Shown here in pieces: positions 63,719 to 64,000 of a stretch of DNA of 64,000 nt. The first letter of the stretch is position 1. Each line of letters begins with the position of its first letter. Origin of the DNA: Nocardioides alpinus. GTDB lineage: Bacteria > Actinomycetota > Actinomycetes > Propionibacteriales > Nocardioidaceae. A program made the position numbers and the translations under genes. The notes beneath the pieces are model-generated. The model searched no databases. It was given only the letters and a program-made list of their open reading frames with translations, and was not told where the DNA came from. The stretch covers positions 280,228 through 344,227 of the forward strand of contig NZ_FOKC01000004.1 of NCBI RefSeq assembly GCF_900112035.1. The letters are read 5' to 3'.

Positions 63719-64000
63719 TCAGGTTCGTCGGCGTGGGCGGTGGGTGACGGGGCCGGTGGTCACGGTGATCCCGGTCGGGAGGGTCCATTCGTAGGCCCCG
63801 TCCGGCAGGCGTCGGTAGGTGAAGGCACCGAAGGTCTTGGCCCGGTGATATCTGCGGCACAGCGGTGCGAGTGCGTCGGGACGGGTCTGGCCGGGCGGTC
63901 CGCCCTGGTCGACGGGGACATAGGTCTCGATGTGGTCGAGGTCGCAGGACTCCGCGTCACGCCCGCACCCGGGGTACACACAGGTGGTGTCGCGCAACCG
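63719..64000 (-). CDS. DUF222/HNH-type protein, C-terminal part
   Basis: Only the last 93 codons are in the window; the frame is open to the edge. Reads RDTTCVYPGCGRDAESCDLDHIE and then DALAPLCRRYHRAKTFGAFTYRRL. Same family as the gene at 34361, but the Asn of the HNH motif is Ala (DALAPLC) and the His pair is Tyr-His, so nuclease activity is doubtful. 63620-63718 holds nothing recognisable. Confidence 0.8.
   Translation of the reverse strand, partial: RLRDTTCVYPGCGRDAESCDLDHIETYVPVDQGGPPGQTRPDALAPLCRRYHRAKTFGAFTYRRLPDGAYEWTLPTGITVTTGPVTHRPRRRT

Overview
The window is very GC-rich DNA with dense operons, frequent GTG starts and 4-nt ATGA/GTGA gene overlaps. It looks like an actinobacterial chromosome close to Nocardioides/Nocardioidaceae. 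This rests on gene content (menaquinone-linked 14-subunit complex I, KorAB with a fused gamma-alpha subunit, an MptB-type mannosyltransferase, DUF222/HNH genes) and on the left-edge order tRNA-Thr, tRNA-Met, rpmG, hadA-like, which matches the order known in mycobacteria. Many genes carry a TANNNT box (often TAGGCT or TAGGGT) 5 to 9 nt before the start codon, the signature of leaderless transcription.

Layout. 1-2977: partial hadA-like dehydratase, L33, two tRNAs, an amidase and 3-methyladenine glycosylase. 2981-7583: a pirin, an orphan YdeP-type molybdopterin oxidoreductase and an old-yellow-enzyme reductase. 7636-11438: a two-gene ABC exporter with complementary damage to its two ATPase domains. 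11553-14925: homogentisate catabolism (hmgA facing an unknown gene plus fahA across a 56-bp promoter region with a palindrome). 14977-19216: two glycosyltransferases that overlap tail to tail, a metallophosphoesterase and a histidine phosphatase. 19213-24029: M20 amidohydrolase and a sugar isomerase / fructokinase / MFS operon. 24140-29250: tRNA-Tyr, yajQ, a CarH-like B12 sensor domain without a DNA-binding domain, and the sulfate ABC transporter. 29470-33910: KorAB, a small secreted protein and RarD. 33943-36346: a hairpin repeat array, a DUF222/HNH gene and a frameshifted remnant; this is the only clearly accessory patch.

36357-53973 is the bioenergetic core: nuoA to nuoN on the minus strand, ending in a translationally coupled long-chain polyprenyl diphosphate synthase, with menG just upstream. 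A Rex-type operator lies between the predicted nuo promoter and nuoA. 54077-63251 continues with an L,D-transpeptidase, a degenerate adenylate-forming protein, menF, a metallo-hydrolase, a secreted GH16 enzyme and the menE-menC-menD operon. Together menF/D/C/E/G, the prenyl synthase and complex I describe how menaquinone is built and reduced by NADH. The right edge has a DUF1330 gene and the tail of a second DUF222/HNH gene.

No CRISPR array, prophage or complete insertion sequence was found. The most unusual items are the ABC pair with one fully intact and one fully ruined composite ATP site, a tandem duplication at nuoC/nuoD that creates a coupled 23-codon ORF, a 61-bp promoter element shared by two unrelated genes, and the stand-alone CarH-like sensor module.
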